Source of the DNA: Armigeres subalbatus
Taxonomy: Eukaryota; Arthropoda; Insecta; Diptera; Culicidae
Assembly (NCBI RefSeq): GCF_024139115.2
Contig: NC_085141.1
Coordinates: 217,223,783-217,287,782 of the forward strand
Length of the DNA: 64,000 nt
Reading direction: 5' to 3'
A program made the translations under genes and the position numbers. Under the pieces are notes generated by a model that saw nothing but the letters and a program-made list of their open reading frames with translations, had not been told where the DNA came from and ran no database searches. This document shows positions 37,346-48,016 of this stretch, in pieces. Positions within the stretch are counted from its first letter, which is position 1; every line of letters starts with the position of its first letter.

Positions 37346-37555
37346 CTGGCACACGTGATGCTGTTTCCTAATATTTTCCAACATAACTTCTTTTATTATT
37401 GGTGAAAATCATATTTAAAGGATCACAGCTCCAGTCTATTGGATATGCAGCAGCTGCGTTATATTTTTTATTGTATAAATGATAACAGTTTGTGTTCATG
37501 TGGTCTGAAGTTGTTAACCCTCGAAGTCTAAACGTACGATTAACGCTTTCATTTT
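37346..37555 (+). repeat. 210-bp dispersed repeat E, copy 2
   Basis: Matches 31896-32105 from GCTGGCACACGTGATGCTG to ACGTACGATTAACGC. It begins immediately where the RTE-type coding remains stop. Confidence 0.75.
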
Positions 37556-37559
37556 AGAA

Positions 37560-37955
37560 CATTTTGTCTCTTTTTGTCATTTTTAACAGAACTTCGACGG
37601 ATTGCTGGACTTTTGAGGTACCACCGTATGATATTTTGTTGAAGATCCACAATTTCGGATGATTCCGAAGCATTAACAACTTGTCCAAAGACCACAAAAT
37701 CATGAAGATTGACATGTCGCAAGCGAGGATTCAGAAAATTATCGAAAATAACCATTTTGTTCAGAAGCCAGAAAAATCCCAGAAAATTTATTTATTTAAT
37801 TGTAATCGTTTTCTGACACCTGGTGTCTCAATGATGCTAAGAGTAAGGCAAACATGGATAAAATATATAAGAAATACATCAAAACAGTAAAATAGAGTTC
37901 AATTTACGGTTTCAATTAATATCACGGAAGTGCGCTGTGGAAGCTCGTTGTAGAG
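37560..37955. other. Satellite S-like fragment and AT-rich sequence
   Basis: 37570-37770 carries satellite S phrases (ATCATGAAGATTGACATGTCGCAAGCGAGG). The rest is AT-rich without gene content. Confidence 0.4.
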
Positions 37956-37959
37956 CAGC

Positions 37960-40900
37960 TAGCAATTGATTAAAATCAAAGAGATGGAACACTGTGTTGA
38001 AGTTGGACGTCATTTATCGAACCGGATCATGCTGACCATAACGACTGTTTCGAGCACCGAGCTGTATGAAATTTCTCCTCCTCATCGGGTGCATAGGAGC
38101 ATAAACATTTATCTTGTTGAGCATTGCTGGAGAGTCGACTGCACCATTGAGGATTTTCGCTACGAACATGACCCAAGTAGCCGCCAGCGGTTTTCATATG
38201 GAGTGAGACGTTGACCATTACACCAAGGAAAATTGCGCTAAGCAAAGCGCACGAACTTCTTTTGCACGGATTCAATCCTCGAGATCCAAGTGGTCTGACA
38301 ATGACAGCAAACTCCAGTATTGACCTATAAGGGTGTAGTACAGCGATCTCAGCAGTATGGCTCACGAAATCCATTGGCAATTTTCATTACAAAGCCCGGT
38401 TGTCGGCTTGCTTTAGAAATTCACGTCATCGTAATGGAACCGGAAAGTAAGTGTGTCGTCAAGTATAACTCCCAAATCTCTGAGACGCTGTACACGCTCA
38501 AGAACTATTCCAGACAGCGTGTAATTAAAGATAATAGGTTTTCGTTTTCTGCTGAAAGTTATTGTTTGACATTTGTGGATACTGAGTGACAGGCGGTTTC
38601 GCGTGCACCACTCCTCAAAACGGGTTAGACGCATTTGTAGTTCAATGCAGTCATCAAGGCTGTTAACAACAATGTAGATCTTTGCATTCAAAAGCCTTAC
38701 TCCAGGGGGTAACACCTGTGTCACGTCGTTGACGAATATCGAAAACAATAGTGGTCCAAGATTATTGCCTTGTGGTACTCCAGATGAAGTAACGAAAGGA
38801 TCCGAAAGAGATGATCCGAATTTCACACGCAATGCTCTATCCGTCAGATATGACCTGAACCAATCAACGCATGCAGTGGAAACGCCCAGCTTCCAAGTAG
38901 AATTAATGATCCTAAGTAGTAGATCCTAAGTAGAATTCGATGATCCACTCGGTTGCAAGCAGCCTTGACATCTAAGTATACCGCATCCACTTGACTCCCA
39001 GCGTCAAGAGCTGGGAGTCAAGTGGATGCGGTATACGATTTCCAGCAAAAGGGAAACGTTCTGGTTCGAAGAGAGATATTGAAGATGTTTGCTAACGGTT
39101 CAATTAGAGCAGCTCAACACCGGCGCATCAAAGCAGCGGGTATACCATCCGGCCAAGCAAAAAATGAAAACTTTAGTTTCTGAATCGCTCGGTACACATC
39201 CTCATCACTGATGGGAAAAATGTCTAAATCTAGAACATCACGAGGGGTGCCACGAGAAGCTTCAATGGCACAATGGAGTGGAGCTGTGAAGTCGTTGAAG
39301 GATGTCTTGAACTGTGTAGCAAATAGTTTGCATTTGTCAGCGTGAGTATCAGCTGAAATACCACCCAGTTGCATCATCGTAGGAAGACCATTTTCGTTCC
39401 GTTTGGACCTAACAAACGACCAGAATTGCTTGGGATTCCATCGTAGATTTCGTTGTGTGCGACAGATGTATCGGGAGTACAAAAGCTGATTTTAACTTCT
39501 GTACGCATTGCTAGCAATATTGAACTGCTGCTTGTTGTACGTGGAACGATAATTGCAGTATCTACGAAGTGCAGAGGAATGATGGTGTATAAGTGTTCGT
39601 AATCTGTTGTTGAACAATGCGGGCTTTCGTACAGCTCCAACAATCGGAACATGAATAGCAAATGCACGATCAATAGTATCGGTGAAAAAAATCACGGCAA
39701 CGTCAACGCAATTACATGAATTGATGCGACTCTTATCAACTGCAATCAGCATTTCATACAGCGCGGAGTAATCTGTTTTTCGGAAGTCATAACTGCTCGA
39801 ATCATGTCCAGACTCAAAAGTAGTTGGGGGCACATACGGCAACTCCAAGGTAAGCGGAGGGTGGATGACATCAACAGGTGTTCACGGTTCAACATGGTAT
39901 ATTGCGCAATTTGGCAACACTGTATCGTTTGCCAGTACGAAATCAAGTACACAACCATCTGAGTTAGCAATAGAGTTGATCTGAGTCAATCCATGGAAAT
40001 TGAGTCCATCCGACAATGCACAGCTGGTGCCAGATAGTCGAGAACGGATCAAGTCAACAGACGGATAAGAGTAGTTTCGGTTGATTCTAGATGGCGTTAA
40101 ATATCATCAAGATTATTCATGCGAACAGGTGGTAAGTATAAGACCTCAATGCTGATAATGTATCCAGGCATAATGACTCGAACCCACCACTGTTCGAAGG
40201 TATCACTGACGACAGCAGGTTCACGGACACACTTAAACTTCGATAAAACTCCGATGAGTATACCACCACCACCCCGAGTAACACACTTGTCACATATCAG
40301 TCACTGTGACTCATATGCGATCAAATCCAGTCACATTGGAGTTGCTGCAACCAAATCGATCTGAACTGTGCTACTAGGGACGGGTTTTACAGCTATTCAA
40401 GGGATTGCGTTCTAAACAACGTGTAGTGACATCCGAAAAACTGTGCTGAGTGTATAGCGTCGTCGAGCCAAGTTTCGGTTAATACAACGACATCGCAATC
40501 TTCTTCGCTTACTGCCAAAAAAAGTAATCGATTTTTACACGAAGTCCGCGAACATTTTGATAATAAAACGCGAAAACCACCGTGAATTCAGCGTACTGGG
40601 ATACTGGAGTGCATTAGATGTGGTAGGAGAGCGGTAAACCACGTCATTGTTTGCGTACGCAAGATCTAGGTGTTGAAGAAGCATCCGAATCAGCGGGATC
40701 AGCAGCAACAGGCACCGATGAGCTGCGGTTTGAGGGAGCATCAAGGGAAGAAACATCACGACTTGAAGCGTACTTGCCTGACAACACAGGCTGGAAGCCC
40801 CTTTCACCAGCCTCGATCGCAGGACCAGGACGACTGGGAAGGCAGTATAATATCAGGCACGACTGGGATGGGCGTCCTGGTGAATCCAAATTCGTTCTCG

Positions 40901-41000
40901 GGTTTTCAAAATTCTGTGTAAAAGAAGAAACAGGGATACCGACATCTTCTTTGATGATGTCAGCGGGTTGCGTAGTTAAAAGATGATAATCAGATGTTCC
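37960..41000 (-). pseudogene. Jockey-type LINE, decayed, RT core deleted
   Basis: Minus-strand remains of a Jockey/CR1-type non-LTR element, in order from high coordinates. At 40560-40390 are endonuclease motifs (QNVRGLRVKIDYF, then VVVLTETWLDD with the catalytic Glu). The EN-RT linker is at 39848-39490 (YDFRKTDYSALYEMLIAVD) and 39482-39114 (WNPKQFWSFVRSKRN). Palm motif A is at about 38975 (VYLDVKAACNRVDH). SSGVPQGNNLGPLLFSIFVNDV lies near 38770, and the C-terminal IESVQKKFVRFALRN-like text near 38280. The expected YADD box is changed (KIYIVVNS at about 38690). Frames shift repeatedly. The fingers domain is missing between 39114 and 39036, where a 27-bp inverted repeat sits. Confidence 0.8.
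38976..39036. repeat. 27-bp perfect inverted repeat, 7-base loop
   Basis: 38976-39002 and 39010-39036 are exact reverse complements (starting GTATACCGCATCCACTTG) with GTCAAGA between. It lies at the deletion joint in the Jockey-type RT, so part of motif A's upstream sequence has been copied in inverted form. Confidence 0.9.
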
Positions 41001-41149
41001 AGTGGTTCGATCGAAACTAACGATTGGGTGTTCGGTGCACTGGAAGTCGAAAATTGATGCAGCAACGGAAGTTCACTGAAAGCAGAGTACTTGCCTGTAT
41101 TAGGAGTGTGGAAGACCCTCAATTCCAGAACAATTCCAACTTGTACAAA

Positions 41150-41860
41150 AATCACAAAAAAAGCTACATCGATCTTGCTTTGCAAAATCGTGAAGTCTGA
41201 GACGTCCCTAGCGAAGTTTTACATCTAATAGAAGTGACCGTTTTGTTTAGAGTGTCAGGATGCTAGAAGATTCTAAGACATGTCCAACTTGTCCAAAATC
41301 ACCCAAAATAAGCTAAAAAAAATCCAGTTTTGAAAAATCATGGAGTTTGAGATGTCGCAAGCAAATGATCAAAAACGGTCATTCTCCCAGGAGCATTAGG
41401 ATAGCTGAAGATCTCGGAACATGTCCAACTTGCACAGATTTTTTTCAAAATGAGCTCCATTGATCTTCTTTTGCAGAATAATGGATCTTCAGATGACGCA
41501 AGCGAGGCTTTAAAGTGATAAAAAATGGCAATTTTCCTCGGGGGCATCATTCCTGAAAATTCCGGAACATGTCAAACTTCTGCAGAAACTATCAGAATAG
41601 CTCCATTGATCTTGATTCACAACATCATGAAGTTTGGAAATGTTTGAGATTTTATACGATTAAAAATGGCCATTTTACCCGGAGGACAATTGATCTTGTT
41701 TTGCAGATTCATAAAGTTTGAGATGTCGCAAGCAAGGCTTCATAAATGATCAAAACTGGCTATTTTCCCCGGGGACACTTTTCCGGAAAATACGGAATAT
41801 GTCCAACTGGTTCAAAAACCCTCAAAATGAGCTCCATTGATTTTGTTTTTCAAAATCATG
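41150..41860 (+). repeat. Satellite S array
   Basis: About five units of roughly 140-150 bp, with indels. Each unit contains CCGGAACATGTCCAACTTG, CTCCATTGATCTTxTTTTGCA, AATCATGAAGTTTGAGATGTCGCAAGC and AAAATGGCCATTTTCC. The array is split by the 41861 and 42897 insertions and resumes at 43981 (GGACACGTCCAACTTGTCC). Confidence 0.75.
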
Positions 41861-42882
41861 AGGCCATTTGGCCGAATGCCACTAGGCCGAACAAACCATT
41901 AGGCCGAAACCCATCTGGCTGAAAGTCATTTGGCCGAAAGGGTCATTTGGCCGAAAGGGTCGTTTGGCCGAAAGGGTCGTTTGACCGAAAGGGTAATTTG
42001 GCCGAAAGGGTCATTAGGCCGAAAGAGTCATTAGGCCGAAGGGTCATTTGGCCGAAAGGGCCATTTGGCCGAAATAGTCATTTGGCAGAAAGGGTCATTA
42101 GGCCGAAAGGGTCATTTGGCCGAAAGGGTCGTGATGAGAGGCGCGAAGTGAGTAATGAGACGTCTCACTACCCACTTCGCACTACTCATTTATTTACAGT
42201 GAGAAGTGAGAAATGTGGAGAGAGAAGTGAGACGTCTCACTTCTCACTCCTCATTTCTTACTGTAAAAAATGAGTAGTGCGAAGTGGGTAGTGAGACGTC
42301 TCACTACTCAACTTCGTGCTCCTTTTTTTACAGTGAGAAGTGAGAAATGTGAAGTGACAAGTGAGTCTCACTTCTCTTTCCTCATTTATCACTTCTCGCT
42401 GTAAATGGTCAGAAGCGCGAAGTGAGTAGTGAGATGTCTCACTACTCACTTCACGCTCCTAATTTTTACAGTGAGAGGTGAGCAATGAGGAATAAAAATT
42501 AAAACGTCTCTCTTCTTAATCCTAATTTCCCACTTTTTAAATGACCTATTCGGCCAAATGGATCTTTTGGCCTAATGGCTATTTCGGCCAAATGACCCTT
42601 TCGGCCTAATGACCTATTCGGCAAAACGACCTTTTTGGCCAAACGGCCCTTTCGGCCAAATGACCCTTTCGGCCAAACGACTCTTTCGGCCAAATGACCC
42701 TTTCGGCCAAATGACTCTTTCAGCCAAACGACCCTTTCGGCCAAACGATCTTTTCGGCCAAATGACCCTTTCGGTCAAATGACCCTTTCGGTCAAATGAC
42801 CCTTTCGACCCAATGACTTTCGGCCCAATGGTCTGTTCGGCCAAATGCTATATTCGGACAGACATCTTTCGGCCTAGTGGTA
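41861..42882. mobile_element. Foldback element made of 17-bp TTTGGCCGAAAGGGTCA units
   Basis: The left arm (41861-42130) is a tandem of TTTGGCCGAAAGGGTCA. The centre (42130-42535) is a dense set of GAGAAGTGAG and GACGTCTCAC phrases that is itself inverted. The right arm (42541-42882) has the same 17-bp units inverted. The ends are special units (GCCACTAGGCCGAA on the left, TTCGGCCTAGTGG on the right). It is inserted in satellite S, which continues briefly after it (CCGGAACAT at 42886). No protein is coded: a 17-bp unit with no stops in any frame gives long false ORFs with a 17-residue period. Confidence 0.75.
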
Positions 42883-42896
42883 TTCCGGAACATTCC

Positions 42897-43981
42897 CGCC
42901 CAAGTAACATTTCAAGTTTTATTCCGCTCTAGGAATGGTTTTCAAGATCAATTTATAAGATCTAACAATAAAACCAAATAATACACGGCAACCTTCTGAT
43001 GACCTCTATAAGAGTAACATATTACCAAGTGGCCCTCTCCAGATAACCACTATAAACCTATTATAAGAGCATTAAGAAACCCTTTTTAAACCACCCGCAA
43101 AAAAGGGAATTTGGCTGCGGCAGCTGTCAAAATGTTGATTTGAAAATAGAGAAACAAAACTTTTCAGAAAAATAATAACAAAATGGATTGTTGATGGAAG
43201 TTATGATGATGACAACAAAATAATATTTTTTTCAGATTGTTTTTTTTTTATTTATTATCATTGAAAGTAAGTGCGCTTTTAATTTTATGGTCAAAGCTGG
43301 GGAAAAAATAAGGTTGAATACCACGCGCCGGCAGTATAACGTAGTTCAGGGAAATAAATCGAAAATATTTATTACCACAACATTTAGGATGTCCACTAAA
43401 TCGATTATTACTTTTGCCCAAATTATTTATAAATAAAATTATTTATCAGAAAACGTATGATACGCGGTTTGTTTGTTTGTTTGTTTGTGTATTTACGACA
43501 CGTTACACCAGAAGGGTGCATTTGTGTCGGGGAGCGGTTTTTGGCATACGCGGTGAAAATGTCGTTAAATCATGCAGTTCGGTGATATATTTCACTGACT
43601 GCGAAATGCTACTTCATTTTCAATATGGCCATCGTGGAATTTGATGAGAAAATTTTCGCTTTTATTAAACAGCGTCATAAACTCTTCGCAATGCAAACAT
43701 TCTTATGGGGGAAATTCATTTGACCACATTATGACCAAAAATCTGAGGTTTATTCGAGCGTTGAAAATTGGATTTATTACGCTCTTCAGCACAATCATAG
43801 ATCTGTTTATATAATCAATAGACATTTGACGTTTGAAGCTTTTTTTCAGCAGATTTATAAGAGTTTTATTGATAACAATAAGAGCGCCAATGAAACTTAG
43901 CAAATAGCTTGGTGGTTGCTGTCATAAGTCTGCAATAAGAATTAGATAAATCCAAGAAGCATGGAAATTGTTACTTGGGCG
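42897..43981. mobile_element. 1085-bp TIR element, CGCCCAAGTAACA ends
   Basis: It starts CGCCCAAGTAACA and ends TGTTACTTGGGCG, a perfect 13-bp inverted pair, with a loose extension (TTTC/GAAA). It sits between two parts of satellite S. I could not identify a target duplication. Short open frames inside have no recognisable domain, so it is probably non-autonomous. Confidence 0.65.
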
Positions 43982-44049
43982 GACACGTCCAACTTGTCCA
44001 AAAGCTATCAAGTTGGTCTCAATTGAACTTGATATGCACAAGTTATGAT

Positions 44050-44550
44050 TTTTTTTAGTGATTATATGAAAGCATGAATCGTACGATCAGACTATTAGGG
44101 CTTACACTTCTTCAGCAATTTTGATTGAATAACAATTATTTTGGTTGAATCAAAAGCAAACTCATAAAAAATCACAATCATTAATTGAATATTCCATAAC
44201 TTTTTTTCAGAGAAAATAAATATAAACGTAACTTGAGAACATTAAAAATGCTTATAGTTTTCAAACACTGACAAGCAACCCCAATCACCCTGTACATTAC
44301 GCTAGATCCATCTTCAACTGATAAACGCAACTATAGAAATTTCAGTCAGATCCGTCAAGTCTAAGTGGGTGCTCAAGAAGCATGAAATTTATATGGGAGA
44401 AATCGACTAGATATATAGGAAGACGCAACTTTCCATTATTTTACCTCTTGGTGGCGCTCCAGTCATTCAATCCAGCTCATTAGTGAAATTTACTCTCTTT
44501 ATTTTATCACAAAGAGGCTCCTGAAAACCGAGAGTGATTTTGTCAAAAAT
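44050..44550. other. AT-rich intron, nothing recognised
   Basis: No repeat, gene or transposon end that I can support. Confidence 0.4.
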
Positions 44551-44555
44551 GTAGA

Positions 44556-44819
44556 GTAAGACGTGCGTCTACAAAGCAAGACCATGCTGAGGGTGGCTGG
44601 GTTCGATTCCCGGTGCCGGTCTAGGCAGTTTTCGGGTTGAAAATTGTCTTGGCTTCCCTGGGCATAAAAGTATCATCGTGTTAGCCTCATGATATACGAA
44701 AGCAGAAATAGTAACTTGGCTTAGAAACCTCGCAGTTAATAACTGTGGAAGTGCTTAATGAACAGGCGGCGGTGTTCCAGTGTGCGGATGTAATACCGAT
44801 AAGAAGAAGAAGAAGAAGA
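44556..44819 (+). mobile_element. tRNA-derived SINE (Feilai-like), copy 2
   Basis: Same family as 16526-16800: GGTTCGATTCCCGG B-box, CTTAGAAACCTCGCAG and a GATGTAATACCGATAAG tail followed by AAG repeats. The 5' end lacks about 15 bases, and an internal deletion removes the AACACTAAGCTGCGA stretch. It abuts an RTE fragment directly. Confidence 0.8.
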
Positions 44820-45960
44820 TATAGGTGGCTTCGTTGACAGCCGATCGACGACGGACCAGATCTTTACTGTACGGCAAATCCTTCAAAAATGCCGTGAATA
44901 TCAGGTCCCAACGCATAATCTGTTAATCAATTTCAAGTCGGCATACGACAGTATAGACCACATAGAGCTATAGAAAATCATGGACGAGAAAAGCTCTCCC
45001 GGGAAGCTCACGAGTCTGATCAAAGCAACAATGCGGGTGGTGTGCAAAGCTGTGTGAAGATTTCGGGCGAGTACTCCAGTTCGTTTGAATCGTGCCGGGG
45101 ACTAAGCAAGGTGATGGACTTCCGTGCCTGTTGTTCAACATTGCGCTAGAATGTGTTATGCCGGATGTGATTTTCAACAGATCATTGATATGGACATTGT
45201 CAGCCGAACATTTGCAAAGGTGCCAGAACTGTTCACCCACCAGAAACGTGAAGCAACAAATCTTGGACTGGTGATGAATGCATCAAAGACAAAGTACATG
45301 CTTGTGGGCGCAACCGAGCGCGACAGGGCCCGTCCGCCTGGGAAGCAGTGTTACGATAGACGGGGATACCTTCGAGGTGGTCGAGGAATTCGTCTAACTT
45401 GGATCCTTGCTAACGGCTGATAACAATGTTAGTCGGGAAATACGAAGGCGCATCATCTGTGGAAGTCTGGCCTACTACGGGCTCCAGAAGAAACTGCGGT
45501 CATAAAAGATTCGCCAGCGCACCAAATGTGATATGTACAAGACGCTAATAAGACCGGTAGTCTTCTACGGACACGAAACATGGACAATGCTTGAGGAGGA
45601 CTTGCAAGCACTCGGAGTATTCGAGAGACGGGTGCTTAGGACCAACTTTGGCTGTGTGCAAGAAGACGGTGTGTGGCGGCGAAGAATGAACCACGAGCTT
45701 GCCCAGCTCTACAGCGAACCCAGTATCCAGAAGGTAGCTAAAGCCGGAAGGGTACGATGGGCAGGACATGTTGTAAGAATCCTGAACAGCAACCCTGCGA
45801 AGATGGTGTTCGTTTCCTTTCCGGCAGGTACGATACGGCGTGGAGCGCAGCGAACGAGGTGGGCAGACCAAGTGCAAAACGACTTGGCGAGCGTGGATGG
45901 AGAGATGTGGCATCAAATCGTGTATGTATTGTGGTTTCAAATTGTTGATTCGTTGTTATC
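44820..45960 (+). pseudogene. RTE-type RT fragment
   Basis: Multi-frame RT remains: a DQIFTVRQILQKCREYQ-like start at 44860, a degraded motif A at about 44930-44955, GDGLPCLLFNIALECV at 45110-45160, NASKTKYMLVGATERD at 45280, and the C-terminal text YGHETWTMLEEDLQALGVF and AKAGRVRWAGHVVR (45565-45770). The YADD region (45180-45210) is deleted or unreadable. It differs enough from the 35165 and 60546 copies to be another family. Confidence 0.75.
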
Positions 45961-46221
45961 TGTTTAGATGTTAACTAAATAAATGAAATTATAGTAAAAT
46001 ACTGAAATTAATTATCGGGTCAACCACACCCCAACTTGACTGCACAATTATTTGATACAAGGAAAATCTCATTCCAAATTTGAACTTAATAGTTTTTAAA
46101 CCCCTTCTGACAAGAATAGCATTCAATCTTCCAAAGCTGCTATTTGACCACTGCATAATAATGTTTATGATGAAAAACGTGAAATATACATACGCTGGTG
46201 TGTAAGGGTATGAGCATTTAC

Positions 46222-46317
46222 CTGAACTTCCAAGGCGTGGTAGGCTACGATGAGCCCGAGTAAAATCACAGTCGATACGGATATTAACGTTTTTAAAGCA
46301 GTTGAATAAAAAGATGC
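46222..46317 (-). CDS. SK: SK channel, internal exon (S2 segment)
   Basis: A 96-bp, 32-codon exon on the minus strand encoding the second transmembrane segment of SK. It begins [16 protein letters not shown] and ends [13 protein letters not shown]. In SK/KCNN proteins this segment directly precedes LFMIDN, which is how the 30705-31021 exon begins. The acceptor is a pyrimidine-rich tract ending in ACAG (AG at 46319-46318) and the donor is GTAAAT at 46221. Both exon ends are phase 0, so it joins cleanly to the next exon across a 15.2-kb intron. The exon carrying S1 and the N-terminus should be at higher coordinates and was not seen up to 64000. Confidence 0.93.
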
Positions 46318-46324
46318 CTGTGAA

Positions 46325-47640
46325 CAGAGAAAAGGAGAACAATATTAGATGAGAGAAATATGTTATACTTTCTTACTTATTCCGCTCTGATTTTATGTGA
46401 TGTTTAAAAAAATCTGTTTGGATACGAACACATAAATTTATGATCATGAATATGTGTAAATAAAAAAATCACACGTTATTTAAAGATTGTAAGAAAATAC
46501 AAATTATCTCTGCAGAGTGATAGATCTGCTCTACTTTGGGCTGCATAAATTTCTGTAAGTCTCATTGGTTTGTACACACACGTACATACATAACTTGGGT
46601 CGACAATGGGTCTTCAGACAAACATACGATCAAAGTTCATATTCGAGGACAATAAAGTCTCTATCGAGCATCAGCTGATATTTTGACGAGGGAACATCGT
46701 GACATGTTGATAAATAAATTTGGAATCATTTCACGTGAAATAAAAAAAATCAAGCTTTTAAAAAGCTTTCAGTTAAGACCCACGTAACAGCAAAGCACAA
46801 GACAACCGCAAGCAAGCTCCAAATCTCAACAGTTCCGCCACATAATTAATAATATTCAAATATATGATGATTGTCTTTCTACTTTCCATGACGTTAAATT
46901 CAACATGTTATTTACCCACATAAAAAATCGTTTCAGTTGAATGTGACTAAGTAGCTCAATTAGTGACTACACACAGCACGGCATTTGCAGAGTCTGACTC
47001 GCGGTAAAAGCACTTCACTGACGTTGCTCTTTTATGGCAGAGTTGGGCTTTCGACAGGTGTCATTTTTATGATCTTATTCACGGTTCGTCGTTGCTGCTG
47101 CGCCGCGCCGTCTGAAACCGACAATCATCACCAAAGAGGGGCAGTGCTAGGTCATAATCCTTGTGGGGCTTGGTGAAGTAGACTCTTGCTTGCGGTGTGG
47201 CTCTAAATAATGAGGCCTCCTAATGGAGCACCGTGCCGTCATGAATGAGTTCTCTCATGAGGATAAATTCAATGTCGGTCATGGTGTATGTCAACCTGTA
47301 GTTAGTCGTTTGGAATGACGAGACAACATAAATGAAGGATACAAAAGTTGGGTGGTTGGAAGACGTTTAAGAATAGGGCTTATAATTTATGATACTATCC
47401 AGATGAATGCTGAAATCTGGTTTCAAAGGATTTTTGAAGGCCACATACGTATTATATGGAATTAATGACTTAGCATGAACGGGGTTACTCTTGAAATCGG
47501 TTTCGAATTGATATAAAAATCAATTGTAAACTAGTTCACATGCAGTTGGTACGAACCTTGGAACCGTAAAACCGTCAAATGATAGCAGAAGAACAATTAC
47601 CAGTTAGACTGGAAAAATTCACTCCGCCAAAAAAGAAGAA
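46325..47640. other. SK intron, mostly unique sequence
   Basis: Upstream of the S2 exon. No gene is recognised. The GC-richer stretch 46980-47180 has a short plus-strand frame with no known domain. Confidence 0.4.
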
Positions 47641-47993
47641 ATTTTGTTACATTTTTGCCTTTCTCGTATACTTCTTCTTCTTATTGGCATTACATCCTCA
47701 CACTGGAACAGAGCCGCCTCGCAGCTTAGTGTTCATTAAGCACTTCCACAGTTATTAACTGCGAGGTTTCTAAGCCAGGTTACCATTTTTGCATTCGTAT
47801 ATCATGAGGCTAACACGATGATACTTTTATGCCCAGGGAAGTCGAGACGATTTCCAATCCGAAAATTGTCTAGACCGGCAACGGGAATCGAACCCAGCCA
47901 CCCTTAGTATGGTCTTGCTTTGTAGCCGCGCGTCTTACTGCACGGCTAAGGAGGGCCCCTTCTCGTATACTAAGTATACGGTAAAGGCTATAT
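47641..47993 (+). mobile_element. Dispersed repeat D, left half, with SINE
   Basis: TTTTTGCCTTTCTCGTATAC, interrupted by a SINE, then TAAGTATACGGTAAAGGCTATAT up to the BEL insertion. The other half is at 54257-54369. Compare the uninterrupted copy at 20098. Confidence 0.75.
47672..47959 (-). mobile_element. tRNA-derived SINE (Feilai-like), copy 3, full length
   Basis: A minus-strand copy with GGAATCGAACCC (complement of the B-box) near 47885 and the CTTATTGGCATTACATCC tail near 47682. It is flanked by an 11-bp duplication TTCTCGTATAC (47661-47671, 47960-47970). It is 288 bp long, and its head includes GGGCCCTCCTTAGCCGTGC, as in copy 1. The length of the duplication and the intact ends make this the best SINE reference in the window. 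Confidence 0.9.
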
Positions 47994-48016
47994 TTACTAC
48001 GCTCTGCTACCATGCC

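Noticed and set aside
41947..42844. Long ORFs reading AERVVWPKGSF-type protein on both strands
   Set aside because: They are translations of a 17-bp tandem unit lacking stops in all frames; no sign of real coding.
47880..47900. tRNA gene suggested by the B-box in each Feilai-like SINE
   Set aside because: The B-box and surrounding text recur at 16580, 44600 and 47885 with the same long tail and target duplications, so these are SINEs rather than tRNA genes.
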